A DNA stretch of 64,000 bases from Ascaris suum (taxonomy: Eukaryota; Nematoda; Chromadorea; Rhabditida; Ascarididae). Of the stretch, positions 10,788-23,510 are shown piece by piece. Each line of letters opens with the position of its first letter. Positions within the stretch are counted from its first letter, which is position 1. The notes below the pieces were generated by a model that had not been told where the DNA came from, did no database searches, and saw nothing but the letters and a program-made list of their open reading frames with translations. Where the stretch lies: assembly GCA_013433145.1 (NCBI GenBank), contig CM024176.1, forward strand, positions 744,001 to 808,000, read 5' to 3'. The translations under genes were made by a program, and so were the position numbers.

Positions 10788-10900
10788 ATACTAATAACGG
10801 ACGCGGCGCGATTGCTTTCGGAGCTGTTGGGCGAGTCAATCGAAATCACATAAAGGAAATTGTCATGGTGGGTGGGAAGCGAATCGCCTCAAACGGCTGA
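10788..10900 (+). CDS. candidate exon following a 43-base intron
   Basis: When spliced to 10744 it reads DTNNGRGAIAFGAVGRVNR then NHIKEIVM. It then either uses a donor GTGGGT at 10868 or runs to TGA at 10898-10900. The G+C content rises above the flanks. The acceptor TTTAAG is weaker than the usual TTTCAG. A different frame is also open here, so the frame is not certain. Confidence 0.3.
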
Positions 10901-11568
10901 CGAAACACTTGAGAAGGATCGGCTCTCCGTTATACTCGTCGAAACAGCTGCTTCACGTATCCATTTAATTGCTATATTATCACCATTGTGGTTATAATTG
11001 TAATGATTTTTTTTCGAATTGCTCATTTGATACAGTTGTTTTTTGAGGCTGAGCCGCAAATATATGGAGGTATTTTAGAAATCTGTGGTAGTTTTTAGAT
11101 GCAGGTGTAGTCCTCACCTATCGGATGTTTTTCTCCCTCTCTCACTTCCCCTATGTTTTTTTAAGTAATCGATGAGGAATGGAATGCATACGTACGGATG
11201 GACTAGGTATTGCGTGTGCGGGTGGGCTGAGATGTATTGCTGTCGTTTTAAGGGACGAGTATGTGCTTTGTGTAAAGATAGGCGTTTTCTTTCTAAATTT
11301 TGATCGTTGCTCGTCAAATATATTGTAATTGAAGATACCGGATTTGTATAATAGAAGCGGTTGTTATCACCCTTAGGCATCCTTTAGTCCATATATTCAT
11401 AAATTGCATAAAACTTCCACGGGTGTTGCAGCTAACACTAATAAGCTCAATGCGGTTTTGCTTTATGAATCTGTGTCTGAAATCTCTCTACTCCGCCGAA
11501 TTTATTGTGATCGCTGTTAGTGTTATCGAAATATTTATTCATTTTAGCCATAAGTTTTTTTATTGCAG

Positions 11569-11718
11569 AGAAAACACTATGATAAATTTTTATTTTCATG
11601 CATTATCGACTGTATTGACATTGGGTGGTCGATATTGTTTTATAATCCCTTGCGCCATCCATATCTGCTTGAACGCGGTGCTCATTTAAATCGAGCAAAT
11701 CACCCGCAGTTCTTGTAG
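11569..11718 (+). CDS. candidate terminal exon, unknown protein
   Basis: A strong acceptor (GTTTTTTTATTGCAG at 11568) is followed by 49 open codons ending in TAG at 11716-11718. The peptide runs RKHYDKFLFSCIIDCIDIGW and ends HPYLLERGAHLNRANHPQFL. No family is recognised. A short minus-strand ORF overlaps it, starting MSTAFKQIWMAQGIIKQYRP, so strand assignment rests mainly on the splice acceptor. Confidence 0.3.
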   Translation, partial: RKHYDKFLFSCIIDCIDIGWSILFYNPLRHPYLLERGAHLNRANHPQFL

Positions 11719-12591
11719 AGTATATTTGATATAACCTTGTAGTATAAAGTTTCACTTTGTTGGAGTCTTTTCTGAGCAAAGAAGTTAAATTGCGAAAAGT
11801 TTATTTACGAAAAAATGTATGCAGTTTTTACGTTTTTGCTAGCCATATCGGCCATACTGTGATTGCCGTATTCGGAAGGAGCTACTGAGAGTGGTCATTT
11901 ATTTACTTACCTCGTTCTTCAAACCGAATTTCTGTTCAAAATTTTGAAAACCGGTACTAAAACGTGATTGTGGATTTTTATGGGTACTTTTTTGGAGTCG
12001 AATTTCTACAAATTATCGACCATCTCCTAGAAAATTTTACAATATATAATTGAGCGCTTTATCATCAATTAGGGTCAGTAGAGCATAATATCAATTCAAT
12101 ACTGCATATTTGGCGTTGTATTTTGCTGCCTATAAGGATTTCAAATATGTAAATTAAATTCGCTTTTGCTGTTATGTGTGAAAAAATGATTTCGCTTCAT
12201 ATGCTCATTGGTAAATTGTGCATTGAATTCATTGTTACGTTTCCGGTAGGTCATCGCGGCCGCTTTTTTTTTTGGTGCTTTAGCAGATATAGTTTTGCTT
12301 CCGTTACCCTACTGCTTTTAGGTGTTATTTGTTTGTGTTTTGTGATGTGTGTTCTTTCCTTACGAGACGAGATGACAATGAGAGAGGGTGGGTGCATATA
12401 GTTTCCGCAGGTAAATGATTTTTTTAATGGGTTAAAATAGCAAAAATTGAAGGTCAAGGTTGAGGAAGGGAATTTCAATTCATGGATAAGTTGGGGTGAA
12501 AGGGGGAGGGGGTTATGCGCTGAAATTACGGTAGTTGAATATCGAAACATCCTTGTTGGAGTTATTTATCTCCATTATTTTATCATTTCAC

Positions 12592-12597
12592 AATAAA
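12592..12597 (+). terminator. possible poly(A) signal AATAAA
   Basis: AATAAA in TTCACAATAAAATTGCC lies near the place where the T/G-rich character of the + strand ends. It may mark the 3' end of the rightward transcript, but AATAAA is frequent in AT-rich DNA. Confidence 0.25.
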
Positions 12598-13071
12598 ATT
12601 GCCTTAGGTGAGAGAAATTGCTGAATCCTGGAAAAGGTGTTGTTATTGGTTATCAGATCTTATTGCCTCAATTTTTGGTCCCTCTATGGTATTCTCGTAT
12701 CGTTAATGCGTTCAACCTCTATTACATTATGTGGTATTAATTTTTTATTTTAATTTTTTTTTTTCAAATCATCTTCAAGACTTTAATATAACAATTTGGG
12801 GATTTATTAGTAATGTACAAGAGAATGTGGAGTCGAGTTTGCCAAAGGTATTAATGAGGCATAATTTCCTCGTATAATATACATTTTCGACTGGATTAAA
12901 TGCTGCAATTTGTGATTTTATTTAATGAAGTGCTCTCGTTTCGAATAGGCGAATAAATGCGAAATTTTATTGTTTTTATGCAATTCTATAGTTCCAGGTT
13001 CTAATTATTTCAGAGGTGGTGTCGTCTCTTTGCACCGCTTATTGATATGGTTAATTCCTTCTCATACATAT

Positions 13072-13232
13072 CACAACAATTCAAATATTTCAGCTCGCAT
13101 CAATTTAAATAATTAAGTTCACATCAATTCAGATACTTCATTTTGCGCCAACTCAAACACTTCATTTCGCATCAATTCGAGTATTTCATTTCACAACAAT
13201 TCAAGTACTTCAGCGCGTATCAATTCGAATAG
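13072..13232 (+). repeat. 24-base minisatellite, about 6.7 units, possible octapeptide repeat
   Basis: Successive units begin at 13072, 13096, 13120, 13144, 13168, 13192 and 13216, every 24 bases with no indel. The consensus is near CRCATCAATTCAARTA then YTTCATTT. In the frame starting at 13072 the units read HNNSNISA, RINLNN-stop, HINSDTSF, CANSNTSF, RINSSISF, HNNSSTSA and RINSNR. That frame stays open from 13117 to TAA at 13282-13284. All three + frames are open from unit 3 onward because the period is a multiple of three, so coding is not proved. No indel has fixed despite base changes, and some changes are synonymous in this frame (AAT/AAC, TCA/TCG). Confidence 0.85.
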
Positions 13233-13683
13233 GATGGGTGAAAGAACGCAATTGATGTACATTCCAAAAGTGAAGCTGAAATAAATCACCGCGCCGTTTT
13301 GTTCTCTTGCTCGTCATCGGAGACTTCTTTCATCTATTCGACGACTGAATCATTCAGCTGTATGGCCGGGACAGCTGGCGGGTTTTGATTCTCACTAATG
13401 ATTTTTAATTGGCTTAAAAAAAAGGGAATTTCATTAAATTTGCGTTGGAATGACACATCAATCGTTTTGATCTATCGCGAATACTTTCACATATAATAAT
13501 TTCACTTATTTGCAGCTGTCACTTTGCTTTATTTTTTTCATGCGAATAGGCAGTCCTCATAGAAAGATGATCGATTGACGATAGATACGGAAGTTTTTTG
13601 AAATTCCCTTTTTTTAGACTGATAGATAGCTTAGTAAAGATTCTCCACATGCGTAAAATATAGACTTGTGGAAGGGACGTGAT

Positions 13684-13698
13684 GGGGGGGGGGGGGGG
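13684..13698 (+). repeat. poly-G tract, 15 bases, with purine flank
   Basis: The G run is followed by AGCGAAGGAGAAGAGGGCGA. It opens a higher-GC island extending to about 13960, with a GA-rich stretch near 13885-13920. Confidence 0.9.
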
Positions 13699-14997
13699 AG
13701 CGAAGGAGAAGAGGGCGAGAAGGATGACAACAAGAGACCGAGGTGCCTTGAAAGGAATTGGATGGAAGGCCCGTCTGTAGTATATCTCTCGCATATTGCA
13801 CTTGATAGTCGTAGAGGAAGCATCGTCTCTAGACACGTTGCTATGTATTGCTTCCCTTTACCTGTAAATAGGCTCCGTATTCCACAGAGTGAGAAAGAAA
13901 GAGAGGGAGAGAGAGAGCTCTCCATTACTTTTATTTCAAGCGAATAGGACAGTTTCCTGTCGGCCAATAGATGAAGGTGTCCAGTGGCGATAGATGTGTT
14001 GCAAACAGAGAAATTTATGAAGATAAGAATTGCGCATACTAAGTATCATGTTTCGATCGTGGATATTGTTTAACTGTGCGGATATTTCGGTTGGATATTC
14101 AATTCACTCTAAATTTCATATACTCATTTGATTAACTAATTAATCAATCAGCTGTTATGGTTTACCGATCGTCGCTTTAGATTGGTTATTATTGGGAGAA
14201 TTTCCTATACACTTCAAGAGTGTTAAATTTCTTTTATTTAGTTTTCTATCTTTAAAAATTTATTAATTTCTCGTAAGGATGGTTCATTGCGATAGTTTTG
14301 CTAGCTAGGCTATGGAATGTTATACAATGCACAATTCATATCGTAATAGACAAACGGGTGATTATAATTTATGTTTTTGAGTAAGCGAAAATTTTCCACC
14401 GAAATCATGAACTATGCATTATTTATGAACAACTTTCAAGGCACTAATGATCAAATTTTGTATGTGTATATCGTGCCAAAATTGTTCATCGAATTTGTTA
14501 CATTTTCATGCATCGCTTTGAATATTTATTGATTCCCAACGATAATTTTGATCGCTTTGATATTATTGATCTTATCTGTATGTAGCTGCATAACTGCTTT
14601 CATATATCTACATAATTTTATTGATTGTGTACGTAGGAATTGATCTTTACGATTGATGTTCTGTGTGTTGCCGCCCACTTTTCTATATCGCTTCGAGCGT
14701 TATTTTATATGGCACAAAGGTCGACATGATGTCGTCTCCATTAGAGCGTTCATTTGGCATCTCGTTGAGCTGCAAGTCGGTCTGTATTCTTTATCTCATC
14801 TGTTGTTGCTTCATGGTTATAGTGTTAATGTTTAGGCGTTTTCAAGTATTTTGCTAGCAGTGGACGTTTATGTTGTTGACATTTGGCATTATATTTATTG
14901 CATTCAAACAACTCCTTAAATTCCAATGATACTGTAGTCGTTACTGTAGTCGCAATATAGTTGCAACTCAACTCTACCTACCTATAATATCACTAAT

Positions 14998-15062
14998 ATA
15001 ATTATAAATATGATATAAATATAATTATAAATATAAATAATATAAACTGATATAAATATAAC
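14998..15062. repeat. degenerate ATATAAAT repeat
   Basis: The stretch is made of A and T almost only, with recurring ATTATAAATAT and GATATAAATAT words. It is a shorter relative of the (TATAAA)n array at 23296-23510. Confidence 0.6.
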
Positions 15063-18000
15063 ACTAACAGACTATAATACTAGTCTTCTCGAATCGATAA
15101 AGCAATAACAGTGTGAATCCTTTATTCATCAATGATCACTATCAATCCTGCCAAGTAGGGATTTGCTGTTGAGATAATGCCATCCCCAATTGTTTTGCTC
15201 ACGTTTTGGCATTATACCTCAGTAATAAAGCACCATAATTTTTTAAAAAAAATCAACTGTTACTACTTTTCTTTAATTAGTCATAAATTACAATCGTCTG
15301 TCTCCTCGCTGGAGTAACTCTGTTGCCGTAAATTCCCCTTCAGCGATTTCATTGATGTGGCTGAACTCTGTATGCTTGTGAAAAATATGGAAATTTATTC
15401 CATTCGAATATTATTCATTAAGCTTCTCTTCTTTACATATAATTAACATATATTTCGTCGAAATTTCCATTATTATTTCCATATAGTGTGATACTGTTGT
15501 ATCATTTGTGTTTTTTTCTTTATTTCCTTTGCTATTTCATAATGAAATACATCGTATCGTATCGCTGTATTTCATTTTTCATTCTTCATTTTTATTGCAT
15601 TCTTAAAGAAATCCACTAATTGCAGCAATGAATGCTTTATGCAAATAAAATTCAACAATTTCTTTCATATTGTCGAGAGTCTCAGGTTTATTGCCTTATA
15701 GGGGTAGGTATTCATTCATCAAATATTATCTATTTTTATAAATGAAATTCGCCTATTTCGCATTCTATGTTCGCTTCTTTTCCACGTAGGCTTTTAAGGG
15801 ACCAAAGAATGAAACCTCAAAAAATTCCTCCAAATAAATGTGTCGTGTTTCTCCACATGTCTATCATAGTGGACAGCCAGCTGGCTCTATACGGCATTCA
15901 TAACATTGTTCATGAAATCTACATTTCATTAGGCGTTGATTTTTTTTTTTCGAAATGACGTCATAATATTGAATGCAAAGCGAAAATGTTGAATGTTGAA
16001 ACGATGTAAGCAATATATGTGGAAATGCTGAAATTTATCGAATGTCGAATAACGAAAGGATTAGCAATGTTTATTTGACTGTTGAGAAGTTTTTTTTTAT
16101 TGCTGCTCTTATTTTATATTTGCAAAGATTTTTCCCCTAATTAAATATATTTTTTTTTCTGTTTGTGATTTCTAATATTTGTTCGATTGCTTGTGAATAT
16201 TTTTGTGCTTTTAGAATGTCGATCCGATTTTCTCTCGTTTTTTGAAATGAATTAATCGAATATTTCCTTAATTATTTTTTGTGTTTTTGCTGCTAATTTT
16301 TATGTTTTTTTTTTCTTCTATATATATATATATTATTCTCTGCTCAAATAGTGGAAAAATTTTGAATTTCATTAGTAATTCACTAATAATACAAGTAGAT
16401 TTGTGTAGTAAATTTACAGTGTACCTAGCAAAAAACCTAGTATATCTGCCTTGTATTATCGCGCCATATTTGGTATCTAACACGTCAGACGTACTTCCCC
16501 GGTTTCCCAGCGCTATCCATCGCCGTTATATTTTCCTTTCAACATTTCTCCCTTTATTTACTTGAATAATGCCTTAGTAATTTATTCATTAGATATGCAA
16601 AATGCTATAAGAAGACGAGATTGAGTAACTGTGATATGGGAAAAGGGATCGTTAATTGTTCGCTGTGAAATTTACAGGTTCGACGAATGATGAGGGGATA
16701 TATAATAAAGCTTAAATTTACCGCTTTACTCATCTCTCTAAGTTCGTCGGTTCTCGTCCGATCCTCTTCTGCTTCAATAAATGTCCGATTTATATATGCC
16801 GCTATATAAATGTCGCCATTACTGAAAAAATAAAGTTGAAATAAAGTTGATGGATGGGCAAAATAATTTAAACACTACAAAAAGGGGTGACCAAGCTTAA
16901 GAAATTTCATTCGATTCGATGAGCGCGAAAAACACTTTATTGCAAAATCTATCAACGCATAACTTCAAATAATTCTGCGAACAAAATACCGCTTTTTAAT
17001 TCCTATTCATAGGTTCATGTTTAATTCCTTTATAAGCCTGGTCGGTTGTTTCATTGGAAAGTCATTTGAATATCTTCACTGAAAAAAAAAAAGAAACTCT
17101 AGAGAATTACAATAAAAGTGAGGTGAAAAAAAAAAACGGAGAATGGGGAAGGGATACTGATTGACACAAAATGCTATTTCAATTATTTTAAAAAATTTCT
17201 TAAAGTTTATTATTGAAACTTTTCTTTAGTTTACGTAAGTACGAAAGAAGCCTCTTTACTATCGCTTCTAAAATTTAATCTTGGAATTAAAATCTTGGAA
17301 TTAAAAATTTTCAGGAAATAAAAAAAAAATGGAATTTTTATTTCATAATGTGTTTCCACTTCCTGTTTTTGAATATAGATATGTCTCAACGTTCAATTTA
17401 TTTAATAATTACTACAACTAATAGCTTCAGAAGTCTTTTTTTTAAAATACATTTTCAAATATTTTAGCACAAGAAATGAATGATGCATCTAATTCACTAC
17501 TTTAGAAATAAAACATCTATTTCGTTGTTTTAAAATGGCGCATATTCATTTCGTTGTTTTACTTTCCGTGAAATAATGAAACGACCACCATACGGAATGA
17601 CAAAAACTTGAGAGTTGGATTATCACAATTCCATAGCTAATACATTCAGTTTTTTAATGTTAGCTTAGCTAGAAGCTAAGGGCTTTAGAGATTTTTTTTT
17701 TTCAAAGCATAAAGCGAATAAATTGCTTGCATTTTTCGCCATCATCATCACAGCACTCATTTCTCATTTTACTGTCTAATACGGATTGATGCAAAGGGAA
17801 AAGTTTGTAGATAAATTTGCATCTCTAAATGGAGTCGTTTTGAAAAATTCGTCGTTGATTTTTGAATTAACTATTCATGTTTAATTTAATTTCAAATCCA
17901 ATTTTTATTTTTTGATTCATCGTTATCAGAATCGTTTTTTCTTTTTTTCTTCAGAGATAATTTTTTCTCTTATTTTCGACTATTCAATTCTAATTGTTTC

Positions 18001-18503
18001 GGAAGATTTTCTGCTATTGAATTGCAAAAATTCTATAGTTTTTTTTTATTCGCTTATATTCTTAATCTTTAACTAACCTTCTAGAAAAAAAAAAGAAAGA
18101 AAAATTCTAATAAAGAGAAATTCTTATAAGGATTAGGTTGGTTTATGATTTAACGCATTAACAAATTTTATTTCTCGTTGCATTGAAGAATGAAAGTGAC
18201 AAATTGTTTGATGGCAATATTGCGTTCTCTCGAATGAATTATTAACTATCATTAATCAATAAAATATCAGAGACAAAAATTTTGACGAAATGGAAAACAC
18301 ATCAGATTATGCGAAATTCCAGCGGTTTTTTTTTTCTTTTGTAGTTGATGTTTGATTGTTGTCATTTTCTTTCATTTAGTTACGTGATTGCTGAGAGATT
18401 AAATAGGAACCTAAATATTCTTATTGCTTATAGTCTAAGATAATTTCAGATATTGAGAGGAGGAGCTAAAAGAGAGCTGAAAAGTGGGGTAATAGGTGGA
18501 AAT

Positions 18504-18511
18504 TATAAAAG
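18504..18511 (+). promoter_or_regulatory. possible TATA box
   Basis: TATAAAAG lies 34 bases upstream of a GTG and about 41 bases upstream of a 109-codon open frame (18545-18874) in a locally G+C-richer island. Spacing to a start near 18535 would suit a TATA promoter. In AT-rich DNA the motif also arises by chance. Confidence 0.25.
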
Positions 18512-18544
18512 CCTTTCATTAAAGCCACATAACCATCCTCCATA

Positions 18545-18874
18545 GTGAAACTCTCACAGTTGCGAACTTGGATTGTACGAATATGCACCTTAGTTCACCC
18601 AGTTCACACTGGAAACTCTTATCTTTCATACACCGGAAATAGATGTCTTAAGCATTTGCATTTGACGGGAGGGATTTTAAAAATTGTTTGCAAATATAAA
18701 CAAACTTTTGAGTTCGTTGTTGGGCTCAAAAGAGCCGAGTATCTATCGACGTTGGGTGAGGTCGTTTTATTGCCGTTGAGAAATGACATCACATCCGTGC
18801 ACAGTATCACTCAATATCCGCGAAATGCACTCACGCTTTCCTCAGACCCTCATCCACCCGCCTCACCGACTTAA
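18545..18874 (+). CDS. uncertain open frame, 109 codons
   Basis: The frame is open for 330 bases in an otherwise stop-dense desert. It ends with AEYLSTLGEVVLLPLRND and later DPHPPASPT before TAA. There is no ATG at its start and no recognised family. The minus strand is also partly open. It may be an exon, a non-coding GC-richer island, or part of a decayed element. Confidence 0.2.
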   Translation: MKLSQLRTWIVRICTLVHPVHTGNSYLSYTGNRCLKHLHLTGGILKIVCKYKQTFEFVVGLKRAEYLSTLGEVVLLPLRNDITSVHSITQYPRNALTLSSDPHPPASPT

Positions 18875-18885
18875 CCCCTTCTATT

Positions 18886-19206
18886 TTCTCCCTTTCCCTC
18901 CTCCCCCCTCCGCCAAATCTCCACAGCAATGCTGCTCAAATCTTTTCCCAGCCTATTTCCACGCATTTTTTGTATAAGCAAATTTCCGAAATATTTTCGG
19001 AAGCAACAAAAAACTTTTTTACATGCAAATGAAGTATTTTGTGGCAAAATGACGTCTTCTAAGCACACATATGCGTGCGCACATTTCGCTACTTCTAATA
19101 GTTTTACCTTGTAAAACAGTGAATCTGAAATTATAAACTTTGATGCTTGGGATACATTTAAAACGCTGACCCCTCCTCCCCTTCTCTCTCCTTTCCCCTT
19201 CCCCAC
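18886..19206 (-). repeat. two pyrimidine tracts (poly-C type)
   Basis: Runs near 18886-18916 (CTCCCTTTCCCTCCTCCCCC) and 19162-19206 (CCCCTCCTCCCCTTCTCTCT) are minus-strand counterparts of the G/purine tracts. The DNA between them is ordinary AT-rich sequence. Confidence 0.6.
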
Positions 19207-20353
19207 ATTCCAGCACCTAAAATAGATCCAAAAACTTTAAAAGGAGTTATAGTCACCTAGAATATTTGAGAATTTCCATTTGATTTGGAAGCAATCAGAT
19301 TTTTCACTTTTCATTAGGCAATATGCCAAAAAAAAACGAATCATTGATCATAGATGCAAATGAGCGATTGGGTGCATTAAAATATGAATCCATTATCTAT
19401 GCAAATTAATCATTTGTTTGCAGTTGCCCGTTTAAATATTGACTAACGATCCAATTTATTTTTATTTATTTTGCATTTTATAAGCCCATTTATTCTAATG
19501 GGCGGGATTGGTAGAACATATATTGTTATTGTTTGCTAGATGCATTGATCCACAATTTCTTTCAATTTTTCTCACATCAAACTCGATCTACTTATTAAGA
19601 CATGTAACGCTTAACAAAGAAAATCTACCTAAAAACCAGTTCTTTGTAGATCTAATCTTTGCTATTAGCGGTATTATGGAATGAAACCTTTTGGCTGATG
19701 TGTTTAGGGATATTTTGTAAGAGTGTCTCATTATAAAGGGAAAAGAGAGAGAGAGGTTGAGAGAGAGTTAATTCTTCCAAGATTCATCACGCAAATTACA
19801 CTTCTTGTTTAAATTATTTCTTAGTATTAATTGATTTCGACCCAATAATTCCTCTCTTTTAATTTAAATATGCACATTCAAGGAATGATATGAATAATCG
19901 AAGCCGATATAAGCATTAAAAAAATGTTGCTAAGCAACACTTCACCGATGAATCCTAATAAAAATGCAACTAGGTCATTTGCAAAAGTAGACGATCCATC
20001 GAATGTTCAACAATTCTCAAGTTTGTTCGAAGAAATCATTATGTATGAACCGATATACAACATTAACCTCAAATAGGGAAGAAAAATTTCACAGTGAAAA
20101 AAAAATTTCCTTTAAAATCTGGTTATAAACTTTGAAATTGGCTTTTTTCCAAATTTACTCCACTCATTTTTAAATATTGGGATAGTTTAAGCAGTAATAA
20201 ATCTATCATCTACATTCTTCATAAAAATAAGATCACACTTTAAAAACTTTCATTTAAGCCATATCATAGTTATCAGTATGCATACAAATGATATTGACAT
20301 ATTATGTCTCATAGCTTTCTGACTGCTTTTAGTAAAACAAATGTTACGAAAAA

Positions 20354-20435
20354 ATGGAAAGGTTAGGACAGGTATAATTTCAGGTGAGGACAGGCATGAT
20401 GGAAAGGTAAGGATGGGTATAATTTCCATAGGTGA
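20354..20435 (+). repeat. imperfect tandem duplication
   Basis: ATGGAAAGGTTAGGACAGGT at 20354 recurs as ATGGAAAGGTAAGGATGGGT at 20398, each followed by ATAATTTC and AGGTGA. The period is about 44 bases, with two copies. Confidence 0.7.
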
Positions 20436-22231
20436 TTGCTAATTATCTAGCTCTAATCGCCCTTTTTCCGCTTTGATTAATGTATATGCTAGCGAGGAGG
20501 CAAAGATACATCCATCTCACTGCATGGATTTGCTTTGTACATTTTGAAAGATTTTTTTTTTTGCCAACGATCTCACATAACATTTCACAAATTCAGCAAA
20601 AAAAAGTGTTATCATAACAAAAGGTGTCATTTATCGAATAAAAGAAAAAAAAAGTCTATTGCAATAATTTATTAAAAATTCGATATATACTTTTTGAGTT
20701 TCAAAAAAAAAAAAGAAAACTTCTTTGAACACAAATTTTTCCACTTTTATTTCGAATTTCGAAATGATTATGCCCTATTTGATATATAATGCTTATGAAA
20801 TGAGTGGATTTTTTGCGGTATAATATCCTCTTATTAATGATAAAATAATTTATGGCTTTTATTTTCTGCTTTCTACCGAAAATGCCTGATCTAATCTAGG
20901 CTAATTATTGATTGTGATAAGGATTTTTTTTTTTGATGTTATGGAATATTTGCTATTATTATTTGTATGCATTGATACAAGATCACTTCTATGAGTAGTT
21001 GAAACAATTTTTTCTAGCGCTTCAGTTTATCTTCTTGCTAGAATTATCCCCTTATCACGAATATAGTTGAAGAATATCGAGGATTCAAAAATTCAAATTT
21101 TTTAGACCACAATCAACATATATTTCATAAATTTACTTCATTCATTTAAATAGAAGTCAGCTGGCTTAGATTTTTTTCCCAGAATAATAAAAAAGGAATA
21201 GAAGCCTAGCCGGGATTACACGCTATACTCAATATAATCCTTTCTATTAAAGTCTTCTTTGTATTCAAGAACTTTATGGTTGTCCGTTTGAAAAAAATAC
21301 TGAAATTGTATGAAATAGCGTGCAAGTGAAATAGCGATGCATTTCAATTTTGCTTTATTATATATACCAATGCTGAATTATTACCTATCTAAATAGGTAG
21401 TGAAATGAAAGAAAATTGCAATCTGCTATCAAGTGGTTATGAAAGTTGCAGGCCCTCTTTCTTTGTCCCTCTCTTTACCTCTCTTGAATAAAAGCCGAAT
21501 ATCAACTCCGTCATCGAGCATAGACAAAATATGAGGCTATAGGTAGTTTTGCAAGCAATCACAGTACTCATTGAAAGGATCCGATGAAATTCTTTTACAA
21601 TCATATGGTTTTATTAGATCAAAATTCCAAACTTCCTTTATTCTTTGAGATAATATTCCTTCCTAACATACGAAGTAAATAATACTACTAAACATTAATG
21701 CAATATTTGAAAGAATTTCCAAATAATTTTATTTACTCTCCAATCTAAAATATAGAATTCAATAAATTAATAAACCTTTTTCATTACTTGTCTTCTTTTA
21801 TTTCTGAGAATTCAATAAATCAACAGATGATTTTTTGTTATCTGTCTTCTTCTTGCTTAAAAAATTTTTTTCCTCGAGAAAATCATTTGATACCTAGAAA
21901 GTATATTACATATATTACACTTTTTTATGAATAATTTTTCAAGGATAAGTAGGCGTAATTGCTCTTGCAAATGATATTCCCAAGTGTTAACGATTTTAAT
22001 TACGTTGCTTTTATTCATACAACTAATTCTATATGTGTTATAATGTCAATCAATGCCATCTTTTATGTACTTATAAGAATTTTATGCAAAAAAAAATATG
22101 CAAATTTCATGTTTATTAATTCGTTGTTTCAATTTTCTCTTTGTTTTTTGATTCCTTTTATAAGATATTCTAATGTTAACTACTTTTGTTTTGCTTTCAT
22201 CTTTGATCATCGTTAAATATTTTAGTATATA

Positions 22232-22350
22232 AGAAATATGCAAATAAGCGGGAATAAGAATTTGAATATACGAAATAAGAATGGGAATATGAATGGAAAT
22301 ATGAATCGATATGCGAATAAGCGAATAGACGTGGATACATATATGAACAA
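22232..22350 (+). repeat. imperfect GAATATGAAT repeats
   Basis: Words such as GGGAATAAGAAT, GGGAATATGAAT, GGAAATATGAAT and GCGAATAAGCGAAT follow each other with a loose period of 10 to 14 bases. Confidence 0.5.
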
Positions 22351-22672
22351 ATGGGTATATATAAGCAATTGTTGTTAGGGTTTACTGACTAAAATACATC
22401 TCATGAAATGTATTCTTCGAGTTTCTTTTCTAATTTATTTCCCACATAATAACATCATTTTAAGCGTATTGCTTCTTTATGCGATAACCGTTGTGTAAAG
22501 CAACTGCTATCACCACAGTTGCTATCGAGGATTTACTCAGGGTTGATTGATTGTGCTTTCTCTCATGTAAATATTAGAGTTTATTTATTTGTAGATCATT
22601 TAGTAAAACATCGATCTTCTAGTCTGAATAAAGAGTGAGGAAGGGCTAAGAGGCTGAAGAAGAGTGGTGGGA

Positions 22673-22684
22673 GGGGGGGGGGGG
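22673..22684 (+). repeat. poly-G tract, 12 bases
   Basis: It is preceded by the purine stretch GCTGAAGAAGAGTGGTGGGA and followed by AAGGGGTGAG. Confidence 0.85.
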
Positions 22685-23090
22685 AAGGGGTGAGATACTA
22701 ACCATCATATTCTGACCATGAGGACGAGTATACTAACCATCATATTCTGTAAACGAGATTCTCAGACGTTATTATTCATATTGTTCGCCTTTAAAAGTGC
22801 ACTTATTTATTAGAATATTTCCTCTAAATGAAACTAAGGAGACACATAGATATTTGCATATACAAATTTTCGTTGATTTTCTGAGCACATAGCGAACTGT
22901 CAAACGAAACTTCCACTCTTACATCTTTGTTTTTTTTTTTTTTTAATTCAACCGCAAGATCCGAGCAGTTATTACTTATCTCATATTCTGTGGATATATG
23001 ATTAATCTGTTCTCTTCATACTCTAATAAAAGATATTGTATTTTCCTTGATAGCCGGTTGTCGATAAATGACAAACGATTATTGATCTGT

Positions 23091-23121
23091 GATAAGTGAA
23101 TATTATTGATAAGTGAATATT
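23091..23121 (+). repeat. 17-base tandem duplication
   Basis: GATAAGTGAATATT occurs at 23091-23104 and again at 23108-23121. Confidence 0.8.
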
Positions 23122-23295
23122 GATCTACAATAGATGATTATTCGTAATGTGTTTTCTTCTCTTAAAAGAATTTTCTAATGATATGTTCACATATTTTCAT
23201 TATTATTGCAAATCCACTAAAGTAAGTCATGAATAATTTGCTTAAATTTTGTTCATTACTATAATATAAATTTTTAATTATAAATAAGGCCGTTA

Positions 23296-23510
23296 TTATA
23301 AATATATAAATATAAATATAAATATAAATATAAATATAAATATAAATATAAATATAAATATAAATATATAAATATAAATATAAATATAAATAAATATAAT
23401 ATAAATAATATAAATATAAATATAAATATAAATATAAATATAAATAAATATAAATAAATATAAATATAAATATATATATATATAAATATAAATATAAATA
23501 TAAATATAAT
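23296..23510. repeat. (TATAAA)n array
   Basis: About 215 bases are composed of TATAAA hexamers with occasional shorter TATA or AAATA variants. It contains no other base than A and T. Confidence 0.95.

Larger units (their letters stand above)
12601..18503. other. AT-rich gene desert
   Basis: No protein family, RNA gene or intact mobile element was recognised. It contains the 24-base minisatellite (13072-13232), a poly-G island (13684-13960) with open frames on both strands but no recognisable product, and an ATATAAAT-rich stretch (14998-15062). Confidence 0.6.
19207..23295. other. AT-rich DNA without recognised gene
   Basis: No coding signal could be supported. It contains a local duplication (20354-20435), GAATATGAAT-rich imperfect repeats (22232-22350), a poly-G tract (22673-22684) and a 17-base tandem duplication (23091-23121). 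Confidence 0.6.

Noticed and set aside
11114..11380. 88-codon minus frame and Cys-rich plus reading (CVCGWAEMYCC...)
   Set aside because: Three frames are open at once and all look plausible; without splice or homology support no choice can be made.
13614..13967. 117-codon minus-strand and 93-codon plus-strand frames
   Set aside because: Both depend on the poly-G tract and purine-rich low complexity; Pro/Ser- and Gly/Glu-rich translations are by-products.
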